A stretch of 64,000 bases of DNA. Source: Apostichopus japonicus. Lineage: Eukaryota > Echinodermata > Holothuroidea > Aspidochirotida > Stichopodidae. The stretch covers positions 36,886,168-36,950,167 of the forward strand of contig NC_092569.1 of the NCBI RefSeq assembly GCF_037975245.1, in the 5' to 3' direction. Positions 51,836 through 63,400 of this stretch are shown here, piece after piece (position 1 is the first letter of the stretch; every line of letters starts with the position of its first letter). The position numbers and the translations under genes are program-made. A model generated the notes under the pieces. It did no database searches, had not been told where the DNA came from, and was given only the letters and a program-made list of their open reading frames with translations.

Positions 51836-53815
51836 GGCGCGTATCCAGGGGGGGGCGTTGGGGGCGCGCGCCCCCCGGGTAAGGAAAAGAGGAGAGAAAA
51901 AAAGAGAAGAAAAAAGGAAAAAAGAGGGGATAAAGAGGAGGAGGAGAGGAAGGAAGGGAAAAGAAAAAGAAGAAAGAGAGAAAAGGGAGAAAAGGAATGA
52001 GTAGAAGATAAACGCCAAGACCTCGGGAAGAGAAAGAGGAACAGTCATAATTACAGCACTGATCCCTATTATAAACACAGGGTAGCCAGTGGCAGATCGA
52101 GGATTACGGAGGGGACGTGCGCCTCACCCTACCCCTTACACCGACAACTCCATTTTTGACGTTTCCATTTTTCATCTCTCACTAATGTATCTATATATAT
52201 ATATATACTATATATGGTCTATCATAACGCGTGTGTGTGTATGGACGCCTTAAACAATTGTACAATTGTGCTATGGAACCAACTGTGGCTGGTCTTGAAC
52301 TCGACCGAGTCGTCGGGGAACATGACGCATTTCGGGAAGGGGCGACCGCCCCCCCCCCGAGCAAATTTTCTTTATGATATCGCTAGTAATTTCAAAATAG
52401 ACAATGCCTAGATGCAACTTACAAGGCTTGGGAAGTGTCATTTCCAGCGATCTGGGAGGCATTTTCGGCCAAAATTTTCTTGTACGCTTCGCGCCAACTA
52501 CGCTACGCTTAGATAGTTTGCCTACAGGCTTCGCCCCTCCCTTGGCAAATTACTCGCTACACGCCTGTTCGAATTTGTAAAGCAAAGAGCAGATATCACA
52601 TCATATCAGTGAGCATGAAAATGCAAGTTCCAGGATTAACAGCCTCAAAACTGTCTATGTGTGTAGTCAAAGGCGTAGGAGCCCAATTGGATTTGGGGGC
52701 AGTAACGACTTGCCCGAAAACTATAACCAAAATTTTTCGCGCGCTTCGCGCGCATTCAACATGTTAGTGTCAATATCATATAACCAAGCATCGATCATTA
52801 CATCGCATGGCATCGTGTACCGTACGGACCGTGAAAGTTGCGCAGTATACCGCCGGATGCTAATGTAAATAACGAAATGTCTTATGGATAAAAAGCATGC
52901 AGGTCCAATTATGTCAAAACTCTCTTTTACAGTGGAATAATGGCGAATCAGTCGGCCAAGCTTAGAACTTTATTTTAATTACCAAGGAGATCATTTTTAA
53001 ACTATTCATTTCCTTAAGCTACACCATTGCTATTAATTTTTCTTTCAGTAGGTGCCCGAAAAATTCTCAGCATATTGCCCGAATTTTCAGGGGAAAAATG
53101 GTTGGGGGGGGGGGGGGGCTGCAGCCCCGCCTCCTACGCCTATGTGTGTAGTGTTCGGTTATCTGATATCGGAATATCTGGTATTTTTCATTTCCTTCAA
53201 CCAAGTTTTATAATAGCCGTTATAAGAGGTTTTAGTATTTGTACACCAATAAATTAACTGTGTCTGAATTTTCGAAAATTTCCTGACCAACATTCTTCAT
53301 CATACTTCCCTCCACTCGTGCAATTTTGACCTGTCTGTTAGTGGTTGAAGGAGGTTTTTCTATATTGGTTGTCCATAGATTGAATTTTGTGTAACATTAT
53401 GGGTATGTTTTGAAGTGATTTTATTCACGAGAAATGTGAATTTTCAAATTCTGAACAATATATGGGCTTGAATGGGCTTGAAAAGTGGGGCTTTCGGATA
53501 TTGTGGGCCGTGACGTACAATCACCTACAAAAGCAATGATCCACAGGACATGCAATGAGGTCGAACATGATGTGTGACTGGTGACAATCTTCAAAAAGGT
53601 TATGGATGAAGGAAAAAAAAAATGGGAAATACTTGGTTCTCAGGCAAAAGTGTACATCTGATTGGTCATTTTCAAGCCCGAGAAGTGCCATTTCCGGTGA
53701 CCTGGGGGGTATCAAAACCAGAAATTTTCTTGTACGCTCCGCGCCAACCGATGGTGGCGCTCCGCTTAGATAGTAATTCGCGCCCCCCGGGTTAGAAAAT
53801 CCTGGATACGCCCCT
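51836..53815. mobile_element. Putative hAT-type element W, inserted at the end of V
   Basis: Near-matching inverted ends GGCGCGTATCCAGG and CCTGGATACGCCCCT are flanked by the 8-bp direct repeat GGTCTGCA at 51828-51835 and 53816-53823. It is about 1.98 kb and contains the nested element X. There is a purine-rich GAGAAAAG tract at 51880-52000. No transposase frame. Exact ends are uncertain by 1-2 bases because the target and the terminus share CAGG. Confidence 0.65.
52668..53144. mobile_element. hAT-type MITE X nested in W
   Basis: It begins CAAAGGCGTAGGAGCC and ends CCTCCTACGCCTATG, flanked by the perfect 8-bp repeat TGTGTAGT at 52660-52667 and 53145-53152. The interior (CTTGCCCGAAAA, GGTTGGGGGGG, GCTGCAGCCCC) is shared with element Y. 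Confidence 0.85.
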
Positions 53816-53823
53816 GGTCTGCA

Positions 53824-54214
53824 TACTGTACCGTACGGTATCGATGTCTTGCCCCCTCCCTTCCTTCTATCCATCACGATGGTTTCAAATATTAGTGAAG
53901 CTTGTAAAACTTGGACAAGGTAATATTCTACACTGACTTATTTTATTCCTGTTTAATAACTTGGAATAAAATGATTGCTTTGAAACGGTTCATATACTTT
54001 GTTGAACAATTAATATTAGACTGTTCATTAAATACCCACACACATTATGGGTACCGTAACAAATGAAAAAAAAAAACTTGTCTAACAAAAAGAAAAAAAG
54101 TTACCAGGGTACAACCTTTTCCTTTCTAAGGCATAGCAAACTGCATCAATGTAGTATATGCAACAGCAAATAGTCTTAGAAGGACATTCCAGTCATCCCC
54201 CTATTATGCCCATG
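53824..54214. repeat. Duplicated segment, partner of about 55730-56130
   Basis: Shared strings include CGATGGTTTCAAATAT, AGTGAAGCTTGTAAAACTT, TGCTTTGAAACGGTTC and CCCACACACATTA. The two copies are diverged and have been separated by the insertions of element Y and MITE copy B. Confidence 0.65.
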
Positions 54215-54222
54215 CACTTAAC

Positions 54223-55155
54223 CATAGGCGTAGGAGCCTCATTTGATTTGGGGGGGCTGTAACGACTTGCCCGAAAAATAAAACCAAAATTTTTCGCGCG
54301 CTCCGCGCGCTTTCCACATGTTAATGTGCATATCATATAGGTATTCTTCCGTTATTACATCACATGCCAATAACGTACAATCATTTTCCGTGTTATTACC
54401 CTTCCATATTGGTTATAATTATTGGGGAAGACGTTACAACAATAATGATAATATATGTTTAACCATTGAAAAATACATTGCAAATTCTTCTTCTTTCAGT
54501 AGGTGCCAGTGGCGGAGCTAGGGGTATTGGTCAGGGGGGGAGAGAATGGTCTGTAGGGGTGCTTTCGACACTATCTAAGCGGAGCGCCGCCACAGGTTGG
54601 CGCGGAGTGTACAGAAATTGTTTTGAGTAAAGATACTCCCTAGATCGCCGGAAATGACCCTTTCCGGGCCTTGCTAATTTGCAGATAAACGAAGAATAAA
54701 TAGGTGTCATCGCCATTTGTCAGAAAATTGCACCAACAAAATGTGACAAATGTCAATAGGTATTTGAGAGCGCAATAAAAAAGTCAATAATCGCGAATAA
54801 GTACAAAAGTGGAAAAAAAGCTGAAAAGGGCGCCAGCAGTCCATTTGAGTCCGTCAGGGGGCATCCGCCCCCTCTGACTGTATGGACGCTCCGCCACTGG
54901 TAGGTGCCCGAAAAATTCTCAGCATATTGCCCAAATTTTCACCAAAAAATTTGAAAAACACACTGCAAATTATTATTCTTTCAGTAGGTGCCCGAAAAAA
55001 TTCTTGGCATATTGCCCGAATTATTCACCAAACAACTTGAAAAACACACTGCAAATTATTCTTCTTCCAGTAGGTGCCCGAAAAATTCTCAGAATATTGC
55101 CCGAATTTTCACCAAAAAATATGGTTGGGGGGCTGCAGCCCCCCCGCCTCCTATG
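54223..55155. mobile_element. hAT-type MITE Y, same family as X, carrying a nested insertion
   Basis: Ends CATAGGCGTAGGAGCC and GCCTCCTATG are flanked by the perfect 8-bp repeat CACTTAAC at 54215-54222 and 55156-55163. Element Z splits it. Internal units of about 85 bp with TAGGTGCCCGAAAAATTCTC are repeated three to four times at about 54900-55120. Confidence 0.9.
54507..54899. mobile_element. hAT-type MITE Z nested in Y
   Basis: A 393-bp element beginning CAGTGGCGGAGCTAGG and ending ACGCTCCGCCACTG, flanked by the perfect 8-bp repeat GTAGGTGC at 54499-54506 and 54900-54907. It inserted into the TAGGTGCCCG unit of Y. Confidence 0.92.
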
Positions 55156-55291
55156 CACTTAACTATAGTGGAATGACAACCAAAAACTATATAGGTATGA
55201 TATCTACATATTAGGGTAGTATGAAAGGTCGAATCCTGTATACCTGATACCCCAGTGTCTCATCCCATCTGCCCTATGCAATGAACGAGTT

Positions 55292-55668
55292 CAGTGGCGT
55301 AGGAAGGTACTTTTGAGTGGGGGGGCTGAAGACTGATGGCCGGCCTGGGGGAGGGGTCTAAGGGGAGGGTGTGTCCCCCGCCCCTTTGGATTTTTTTTGC
55401 ATTTCCAGGTGGCCTCAGATGCAATTTGGTGCAATATAGCACACTTCAACCCACCCACTCCATTTTGTATATAATTTTGCATGATCACCTGGCCTTAGAT
55501 GCAATTTGGTGCTCCTAATGAGATTTTTTTCTCATTTGGAAATGAAAAAGGGGTTTTCTGACTTGCGAAGCAGGGGGGGGGGGAGCGGAATGATGCTTCC
55601 GCCCCTCCATATTTTTTACGAGGGGGCTTGCACCCCCCAGCCCCCCCCCGCCAGTTCCTACGCCCTTG
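55292..55668. mobile_element. hAT-type MITE, copy B
   Basis: 377 bp, strongly similar to copy A (24355-24719) along its length. Starts CAGTGGCGTAGGAAGG, ends TTCCTACGCCCTTG, and is flanked by the perfect 8-bp repeat AACGAGTT at 55284-55291 and 55669-55676. Confidence 0.93.
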
Positions 55669-56109
55669 AACGAGTTGATAGTGTACAAATTGTATCTGTT
55701 AAGAAATATCAAATTTAATGTAGCAGTTGCTAAAGCAAATAGTCTAAGAGGGCTTTGACCGCACACCCCCACCACAGATGCCAAGCCCCACCCAACACTT
55801 GATCCCATTCAACAAGGATAAATCCACATAGAATCCTACATTGCAATTACTTGATGCTAATAATAGCTCTAACCTGCTTCGCCAGTTGCCCCCTTCCCCT
55901 CCCTTGTGCCCCTCACGATGGTTTCAAATATGAGTGAAGCTTGTAAAACTTAGGTAATATTCTACACGGACTCATTTCAGATTATACACTAATATATATG
56001 TAATATTCTACACTGTTTTTGTTTTAGATTCACAGTTTACCACTTTGCAACATCATGAATGCTTTGAAACGGTTCCTATGCTGTACGATGTTTAGACTGT
56101 TTATTAAAT

Positions 56110-56270
56110 TCCCACACACATTACTGGGACCGTGAAAGCTGTACGCGGACACCCTAACCACTAGGCTATGGATGCTGATTGTATGTCCAGAGCGGGAGGT
56201 CCGAGTTTGAATCCCGGTGGAGGCTGGAAGTTTTTTCACTGTTCTTGATTTTCCAACTCATTACGATTTC

Positions 56271-56335
<65 letters not shown>
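56110..56335 (+). mobile_element. Rearranged tRNA-derived SINE ending in an AT array
   Basis: A B-box-like GTTTGAATCCCGG (about 56211) on the plus strand follows a segment whose reverse complement reads AGCCTAGTGGTTAGGG, an A-box-like sequence. The two promoter boxes are thus in opposite orientations, as if the head had been inverted. The element ends in about 30 AT dinucleotides (56274-56335). Confidence 0.5.
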
Positions 56336-56338
<3 letters not shown>

Positions 56339-57341
56339 TCTCTGCTGACTTCCATTTGATTTTTAGTAGTCATAATATCCCACACAAATCTGTATAGTTT
56401 GATACTGACAGATATTGTAATGGTCATATATGCTGATCACTAATTGTTGGTCCGAGGACTTCATTTATAATAGTTACAACAGTAAATACTCAAACTCTGA
56501 AAGAAGAAAACGTGAGATACCTAACTTTGTAAACTGTGTTTTATTTCCCAAGAATGCTTGAACATTTATCAATTGTCCAGAAAAAAATAAAGGCAATAAA
56601 AGTGGAATGTTGACCAAAAGTTGCAAGAGTAAGTCCTGCAATCATACACCAATCATTATAATTCCGTCCAATCATGGATGTTTACACCACTTAGCATGTC
56701 CATAATTTTCCCTTTAACTTGGGAGGGTAAGCAAGAAGACAATAAAATACTTTGTAAATTTTAGTATTAAGCAAATGAGTTCTATTCATAGACATTTTGA
56801 TTTAATTCCATGTAATGTTAGCTAGAGGCAGCTTGATGTGGATTGTCTGGACAAAACTGGACACTTAAACCTCTTATAATATAGACAGAACATGAATAGC
56901 ATACTCCAAATATGGTCCTAATAGTATTGACCATTCACTACCCTTGATATGAACCCATTACCAATGTCTTATTACACTCAAGACCAAGATGCACCTAGTA
57001 TGTGGACTTGCATTCTTCTACCGACACATCAATGTGCTCTCTGCTTTAATCCATTACTTTACTGAGTTTACATATAATATGCGAGGTGAGCTGTCTCAAA
57101 TTATATAAAGAAAGAAATACTGACTTAACTTATCAAACAATGTAGAATTTGTTGCATCTTGACTTTTAACATTGCAAATGGTGGAAGCTTTACTTTTAAA
57201 TGAAAACAAACAGCAACATAAAAATGTAAGTACTATGTCATTTATTTGAGTATTTTTGGTTGGTTTTATTGTTGACATAGCACACCAGCTTTGTCCCCAG
57301 AATGGAGGAACAGCCAAGCTGGATTTTGGCCGATTTTATGG
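56336..57341 (-). other. Probable 3' UTR and flank of the membrane-protein gene
   Basis: On the minus strand an AATAAA lies at 57270-57265, about 70 nt after the stop, and another A-rich AATAAA near 56540. No other exon is recognised. Confidence 0.4.
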
Positions 57342-59587
57342 TCACGTTGTCCTGAAAGAAGAAGACAGAACATGGATTAGTGAAATGATGTGTTATGATG
57401 GCCGTGTTTCTCTACTTAGATCCAGAACACTGGTAACACAATAATAACCACAACATTCAGTAACTCATGTTATGATTGTTAAGCTTAGTTTGCCTTGTCT
57501 ATCCATATAATTAATGATAATATCAGCCTACAACCTGTCTCCTGTGTGCAAAGTAGCTTTTACTGGTACATGACTCCATTGCTACCTAGCTGGCCCTGGG
57601 TTGGAAGAGTCACTGGTTAGAGGGGGACAAGTGATAACATAATAACTAAATATAATATGACACTGCTATTGATACGGTATGGGAGATAGTCGGGTGGACA
57701 TGGGCATATGATGATGAAGCTATTATTCATTAACACGTAGCAGACTCACCCCACTGATGTTTTCAGCCAGAGCCATGCAGATGAAATGGCTGGTTCAACT
57801 GATTCCCAGAAAATGATGCTGTAGAATGAGAGAGTTTCCCAGGCCTCTACAAGATATGGCAGGATCACAACAAGAACTGAATCAGTCAGAGATGAGATAT
57901 AGTTCCAAGCCACAGTAAGGTTGTCCTGTACAGCAGCTAGTACAATGGGAGCTTTGGTCTGAATCTACAGAGATAAATAATTATGATTGCTTTAAAAACA
58001 GAGAACTATAAAGTAACATTCATCTATCCAACCCATTTATATAACCGTAACCTCTTTGTATCAATTCATGATACTTACCTAGTTTTCAAACACTTTATGC
58101 TACTACCCAAGTTTTTCAGCACTTTATGATACTACCCAAGTTTTATGGAACTTTCTGATACTACCCAAGGTTTTATAGCACTTTATGATACTACCCAAGT
58201 TTTATGGAACTTTCTGATACTACCCAAGGTTTTATAGCACTTTATGATACTACCAAAGGTTTTATAGCACTTTCTGATACTACCCAAGGTTTTATAGCAC
58301 TTTCTGATACTACCCAAGGTTTTATAGCACTTTCTGATACTACCCAAGGTTTTATAGCACTTTCTGATACTACCCAAGGTTTTATAGCACTTTCTGATAC
58401 TACCCAAGGTTTTATAGCACTTTATGATACTACCCAAGGTTTTATAGCACTTTCTGATACTACCCAAGGTTTTATAGCACTTTATGATACTACCCAAGGT
58501 TTTATAGCACTTTCTGATACTACGCAAGGTTTTATAGCACTTTATGATACTACCCAAGATTTGATAGCACTTTATGACACTACCCAAGTTTGTATAACAC
58601 TTAATAATATTACCCAAGTTTGTATAACACTTAATGATACTACCCAAGTTTGTATAACACTTAATGATACTACCCAAGTTTTCAAATGAGTTAATGATCC
58701 TGATCTAGCTTTTGTAGTCACACCTACCCACTGAAGCAGGATTGGCAATTGTTGTTGCAAATAGACAATGGCAGGCTGTAAGAGTTCCAGTACTTTCAGT
58801 CCGATCCACTCTAGTTTCTGTACTAGCAGTCTCAGGTACGGCCCACAGAGCTCACAAACCTTGGCATAGTACAGCGGGATGTTGATTGCTAACCAACTGA
58901 AAGACACAAGATGTAAAATACTTCATCAACAAGCCTTCAAAATACAAAGTTACATTTGGTGGACTTTTTGGGCATCTCAACCAGAGAAATGCTACATGTA
59001 CTCATAAAGAAAAACGGCTAAAAGCTTTGAAGATTAATCGTTTTGTCTGAGACATTTTCTTTATTCTTTCCACACTACTAATCATTGTAACATTACACAC
59101 AATTTTGATATCCATCTGGAAAAGGAATGTACAAAATGTAAAAATTGTGATTATAAATATGTCACACTGAGCCTCAACTTTGTTGAGGGCTATTCAATGG
59201 TTACCTGAACGCTATTCCACTGTACAGGGTAATTTTAGTCCAGGCTTGCTTCAAGACGTGAGATATGCCAGTCTTCTGCATAAACTGATACGTCACAGAG
59301 TCTGTAAATGTAACAAGGAATAGTACTTAAGCACACATCTTATTATAGGTTAATGTATTCATTTAATGGTAACAGATCAGTCTTGATAATGGAGCAAACA
59401 CCACATAAATGGAAGAAACAAAACACAAAGAACTACAGGATATTAAACGCATAAGTCATAGTTACTTACACTTGAAACCCTCATGTAAAATCAAATCAAT
59501 AACAAAGGCTGTCACCAACAGGAAGAACACAGTCAAGGCCACTGGTCGCCATGGGAACCTCTTCTTCTCCATTTGCTCCAAGAGGAA
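57342..59587 (-). CDS. C-terminal five exons of a membrane protein, tentatively TMEM214-like
   Basis: Minus-strand exons 59587-59470, 59301-59205, 58896-58728, 57964-57750 and 57351-57342 have AG/GT borders and join in phase (0,1,2,0,2) into 203 codons ending TGA. The first exon encodes KKRFPWRP followed by a hydrophobic segment (about 18 residues) and HEGF. The next encode amphipathic, Leu/Trp-rich helices such as WLAINIPLYY and GPYLRLL. The last coding exon adds only three codons, making the C-terminus SVGTT. The layout (one TM, then long amphipathic helices at the C-terminus) reminds me of TMEM214, an ER-associated protein, but this is from memory and unverified. The N-terminal exons must lie to the right, beyond the BEL/Pao insertion. 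Confidence 0.6.
58085..58690 (+). repeat. 30-bp minisatellite, about 20 copies
   Basis: Units such as TATAGCACTTTCTGATACTA followed by CCCAAGGTTT, with TTATGATAC variants. The array lies in the intron between the exons at 57750-57964 and 58728-58896. It yields long open frames on both strands that are composition artefacts. Confidence 0.95.
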
Positions 59588-59844
59588 CTAAGAGACAAGC
59601 CAGAGGTACAATGTTGTTATCAAAGCAGAACAAGACATCTAGATATCATCTTGAGACTGAGTAACTTCCATGAACTTTACCTCTTTAGTACCTGGTGAAA
59701 GTAGAGCCATCTGGTGTACACCTTTAGGCATGGGATGTAGCCAAAAGGAACATATTACAATGTTTGCATGCATGCAGTTGTGCAGTAGTCATGTCCATTA
59801 TGGGATCTGTGTAAACGCGCTCACACGATGTGTTGTTTGTGTAT
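59588..59844. other. Intron between the membrane-protein exon and the BEL element
   Basis: No exon recognised. A CA(T/G)GCATG-rich stretch lies near 59768. Confidence 0.35.
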
Positions 59845-60342
59845 TGTTACGAAGTGTGCGTCATGTAAAGTTGCAGTGCTACTGCGCGTGTGCGTGTTTG
59901 TGCGAGTGTGCGTGAGTATGTGTTTGAAATTTGTTGTTTTCGTTGGTTCTGTCTTTACGTTCATTTACCGTAATTTGAGTTCAGTCGATATCAAGAACGT
60001 ATTGAAGCAAGAAGTATTTTCCAGTGTTAAACCAAAGATTTTATGTAAGTTGTGTTTTTATTGATATAACGTTGTATATTTGTTGCATACATGATTATTT
60101 ATTCTGTATGATTTGGATTTATGTTTTTATTCTTCAATAATTGACTTATTCATTAATCGATTTCCTGATTGTTTAATTACAAACGTATGTTTCGTTTTTA
60201 TTTATTTAGTTATCAGACTGACAGATTGACAGATTAGCAGATTAACAGATTAAAAGATTACCAGATAGTTACCAGATATCAAAGCTAATAAACCACGAAT
60301 CGACTCAACATTTCTTCTGCGTTGAATAATCTTTGGATTACA
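59845..60342 (+). repeat. Candidate 5' LTR of the BEL/Pao element
   Basis: Proposed only from TGT...ACA ends and its position before the leader. It contains AATAAA-like TAATAAACC at about 60286. A short GATTA/CAGATTA repeat (about 60218-60265) lies inside. The 3' LTR is outside the window, so the ends are untested and no clear primer-binding site follows. Confidence 0.35.
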
Positions 60343-60400
60343 GGAATACGGATTAAAGAAATCTATATTGATTTACAGTAAATAAAATCTATAATTGAAG

Positions 60401-63400
60401 ATGTCAACGGACGAGGCCCTTACGATGAAGACGCTGCTAATACGGCGCAGGAATAAGAAGGGGACCTTGACTAGAGCAATTAATTCTATTTCTACTCTCA
60501 TTAGAGAGGACGCAGGAGTAGACTCTGTGAAGGAACTCTTAGAGAAAGCGAATAAAATTTTAGAAGCAATAGAAGAGGCCCATCAAGCTGTGATTGAAAA
60601 GCTTTTGGAAGAAGATAAGTTTATTTTGGAAGAAGAATGGATGGCGGACGTAGTCAGCAAGTTCATCGCCGTAAAGATCGAAGTCGAGAGGTATGTAGAC
60701 CTCAGCAGAAAAGGGCCCGAGAGGATCTCAGAAGCTCCCGAAGGCGACGAGGAAAAGAGGTTAACCGACAATGATGATAACGGTATTTTTACTAAGAATA
60801 GTAACGTTAGTCATTGTGTTAGCTCTAAGGAAGTTAATGATATTACCGATGGTAATAATAGTAACGTAGACATGAAGAATGGTGAAGGTCTTCCACATTT
60901 AAGTTCAAATAGGTATAGTTCTAGTTGTGATTCCAACTATGTATTCGGGTTTAACGAACTCAAATTGGCATTAGAGTTACCGAAGGCTGAGGTATTTGAG
61001 TTTAATGGAGACCCCACAGATTATTGGTACTTCATAACCAATTTCGAAGTTAACGTGGCAAGTAAATTGAGCGGTGATGCCGCGCGTTTGCAGTATTTGC
61101 TGCAGCTATGTAAAGGTAAAGCGCGTTTCTGCATCGAAAGTTGCGCGCTTCTAGGTGACGAAGGTTACGAAAGCGCGAAGGCAATTTTGAAACGTCAATT
61201 TGGTCAACCGCATCTGATTCTGAATTCTTTGATGAGTAAATTGGTTAGTCGCAAATCGATTAAGGCTAATGACGGAGAAAGCTTGTGGAAGCTCATATCC
61301 GAAATGCAGAGGTGTTACGTTACCTTAACTCAGATGGGGTATGTAAATGACCTAAATTCAACAAGTAACCTTCTTAAGATTCACAGTTTGTTACCTTTTT
61401 ATCTTCAAACTGGGTGGGCAAATGTCGCCCAAAAGATACATGAGAGTAGAGAACCAGAATTTAATGACCTTCTATCGTATCTGACAGGTCAAGCTGAAAT
61501 TTCGTCTAACATGTTTGGTAGGAATATAGGCAAGTCGAGTAGCGTAGTGAGTGACGAGAAACCTCGCGTGAAATCTAATTTTATGAAAGGTAGATCTCTT
61601 AAGTGTTTTGCCTGTGATGATGATCATAGGATTTTTGACTGTGAGTCGTTCTGCAACATGAGTTACAACCAGAGGCTAGACATTGTTAGGACAAAGAGGT
61701 TGTGTTTTAGGTGTCTATTTCCTGGTCATTCGGTGGCTAAATGTAGAAGGGATACCGTTTGCACTTTTTGTCAGTCTAACAAACACAATGATCTACTTCA
61801 TCCTCCACCCAATCAAGAGAATATCTCTGTTATGTCAAACACTGCTGTTTGTGGTAGTAACGTTTTCTTGAGAATTCTGCCGGTTACAGTGACCGGTAAC
61901 AATGGTAATCGGGTGCATACCCTGGCTATTTTGGACAGTGGGTCAGACACTACTCTGTGTTCAGAATCCCTTAGGAAGAAGTTGGGTGTTAAGGGAAAAC
62001 CGACGTCTTACACGTCTTCGACGGTTAACGGAGTCGAACCTAAGATCGGTTCAACATTTGATATTACCGTTAAAGGGGAGAATGAAAGTAATGATTTGTC
62101 AATAACTGCTCTTTCTGTTCCAAAACTACCCAATAGTGATGATAGTGTCCCCTCTGCTCGTGACCTCAACCGGTGGCAACATTTGAAACTTATTCCCTGG
62201 GGGGATATTTCAAGATACAACCTTGAGCTACTAATAGGGGCGGATGTTCCGGAAGCATTTTGGGTTATGGATGAGAGGCGTGGTGGAACGGGGGATCCGT
62301 ATGGAGTAAAAACACCCCTTGGTTGGTCTGTTATGGGTCCTACAGGTTTCAGTGGTCGTAGCGATAGAAAGAACATCCATCGTATATCTTGTTGCTCGAA
62401 TGGAGAGATCTTAAGTTTACTTAAAAGTTCTTGGTCTGTAGACGATGCGAGTATTGGTGAAGGTGATTCTGTCCAAGACAAGAGAGCCAAAGGTATATTA
62501 GAATCTACTGCCTCACTTACTAGTGAAGGTCACTACCAGATAGGACTTCTGTGGAAGGACGATTACCATTTCTTGCCTTCCAATAAACCGTTAGCTGAAT
62601 CACGTCTAAGAAACATAAAACGTAAGCTATTAAGAGACAATGTAATGCGTCAAAAGTATACAGAAACCGTAGAAGGTTACATTGCGAAAGGTTATACCGA
62701 ACGGGTTCAAGGTGAAGGTAAGGCTGGCAATGTTTGGTATCTGCCTCACCATCCAGTTGTTCATCCCCACAAAGACAAGGTCAGAGTAGTCTATGATTGT
62801 GCAGCGAAGTGGAGGGATACTTCATTAAACTCGTGTTTATTGAAAGGCCCAGACACGATAAACAGTCTCGTGGGTGTTCTCCACAGATTTAGGCAGCAGC
62901 GAATTGCACTAGTTGCTGACGTAGAGGCAATGTTTCACCAAGTGCAGGTGATAAGCGAAGACCGCGATGTCTTCAGGTTCTTGTGGTGGCCTGGCGGTAA
63001 TCTAGAAAGTGAACCGCTTGAATATAGAATGACGGTGCATCTCTTTGGTGCCACGTCAAGTCCAGCTTGCGCCGGCTATGCGTTACAGCGCACGGCCAGG
63101 GACAACGAGTTACATAATCAGGACATTGTAGGTAAGAAAGCCATTCAGTTCATAAGGAACAACTTCTATGTAGACGATCTTCTGGCTTCAGTCGATGATC
63201 CAACTGTTGCAATAGAAGTTGTGGAACGCATTAGAAGTATTTTAAGTAAGGGCGGCTTTAGACTCACGAAGTGGGTTAGTAACGATCGTGCCGTTCTCCA
63301 AAGCATCCCAGAGTCCGAAAGAGCTCCAAATTTACGTAATAGCCTGGAGACTCTTCCAACTGAGCGAACACTGGGAGTGAGTTGGAATGCCGAAAATGAC

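Noticed and set aside
51665-52078. Lys/Arg/Glu-rich frames and their Phe/Leu/Ser antisense
   Set aside because: They are translations of a purine-rich tract inside MITE W.
58183-58689. Open frames on both strands in the 30-bp array
   Set aside because: Same periodicity artefact, located in an intron of the membrane-protein gene.
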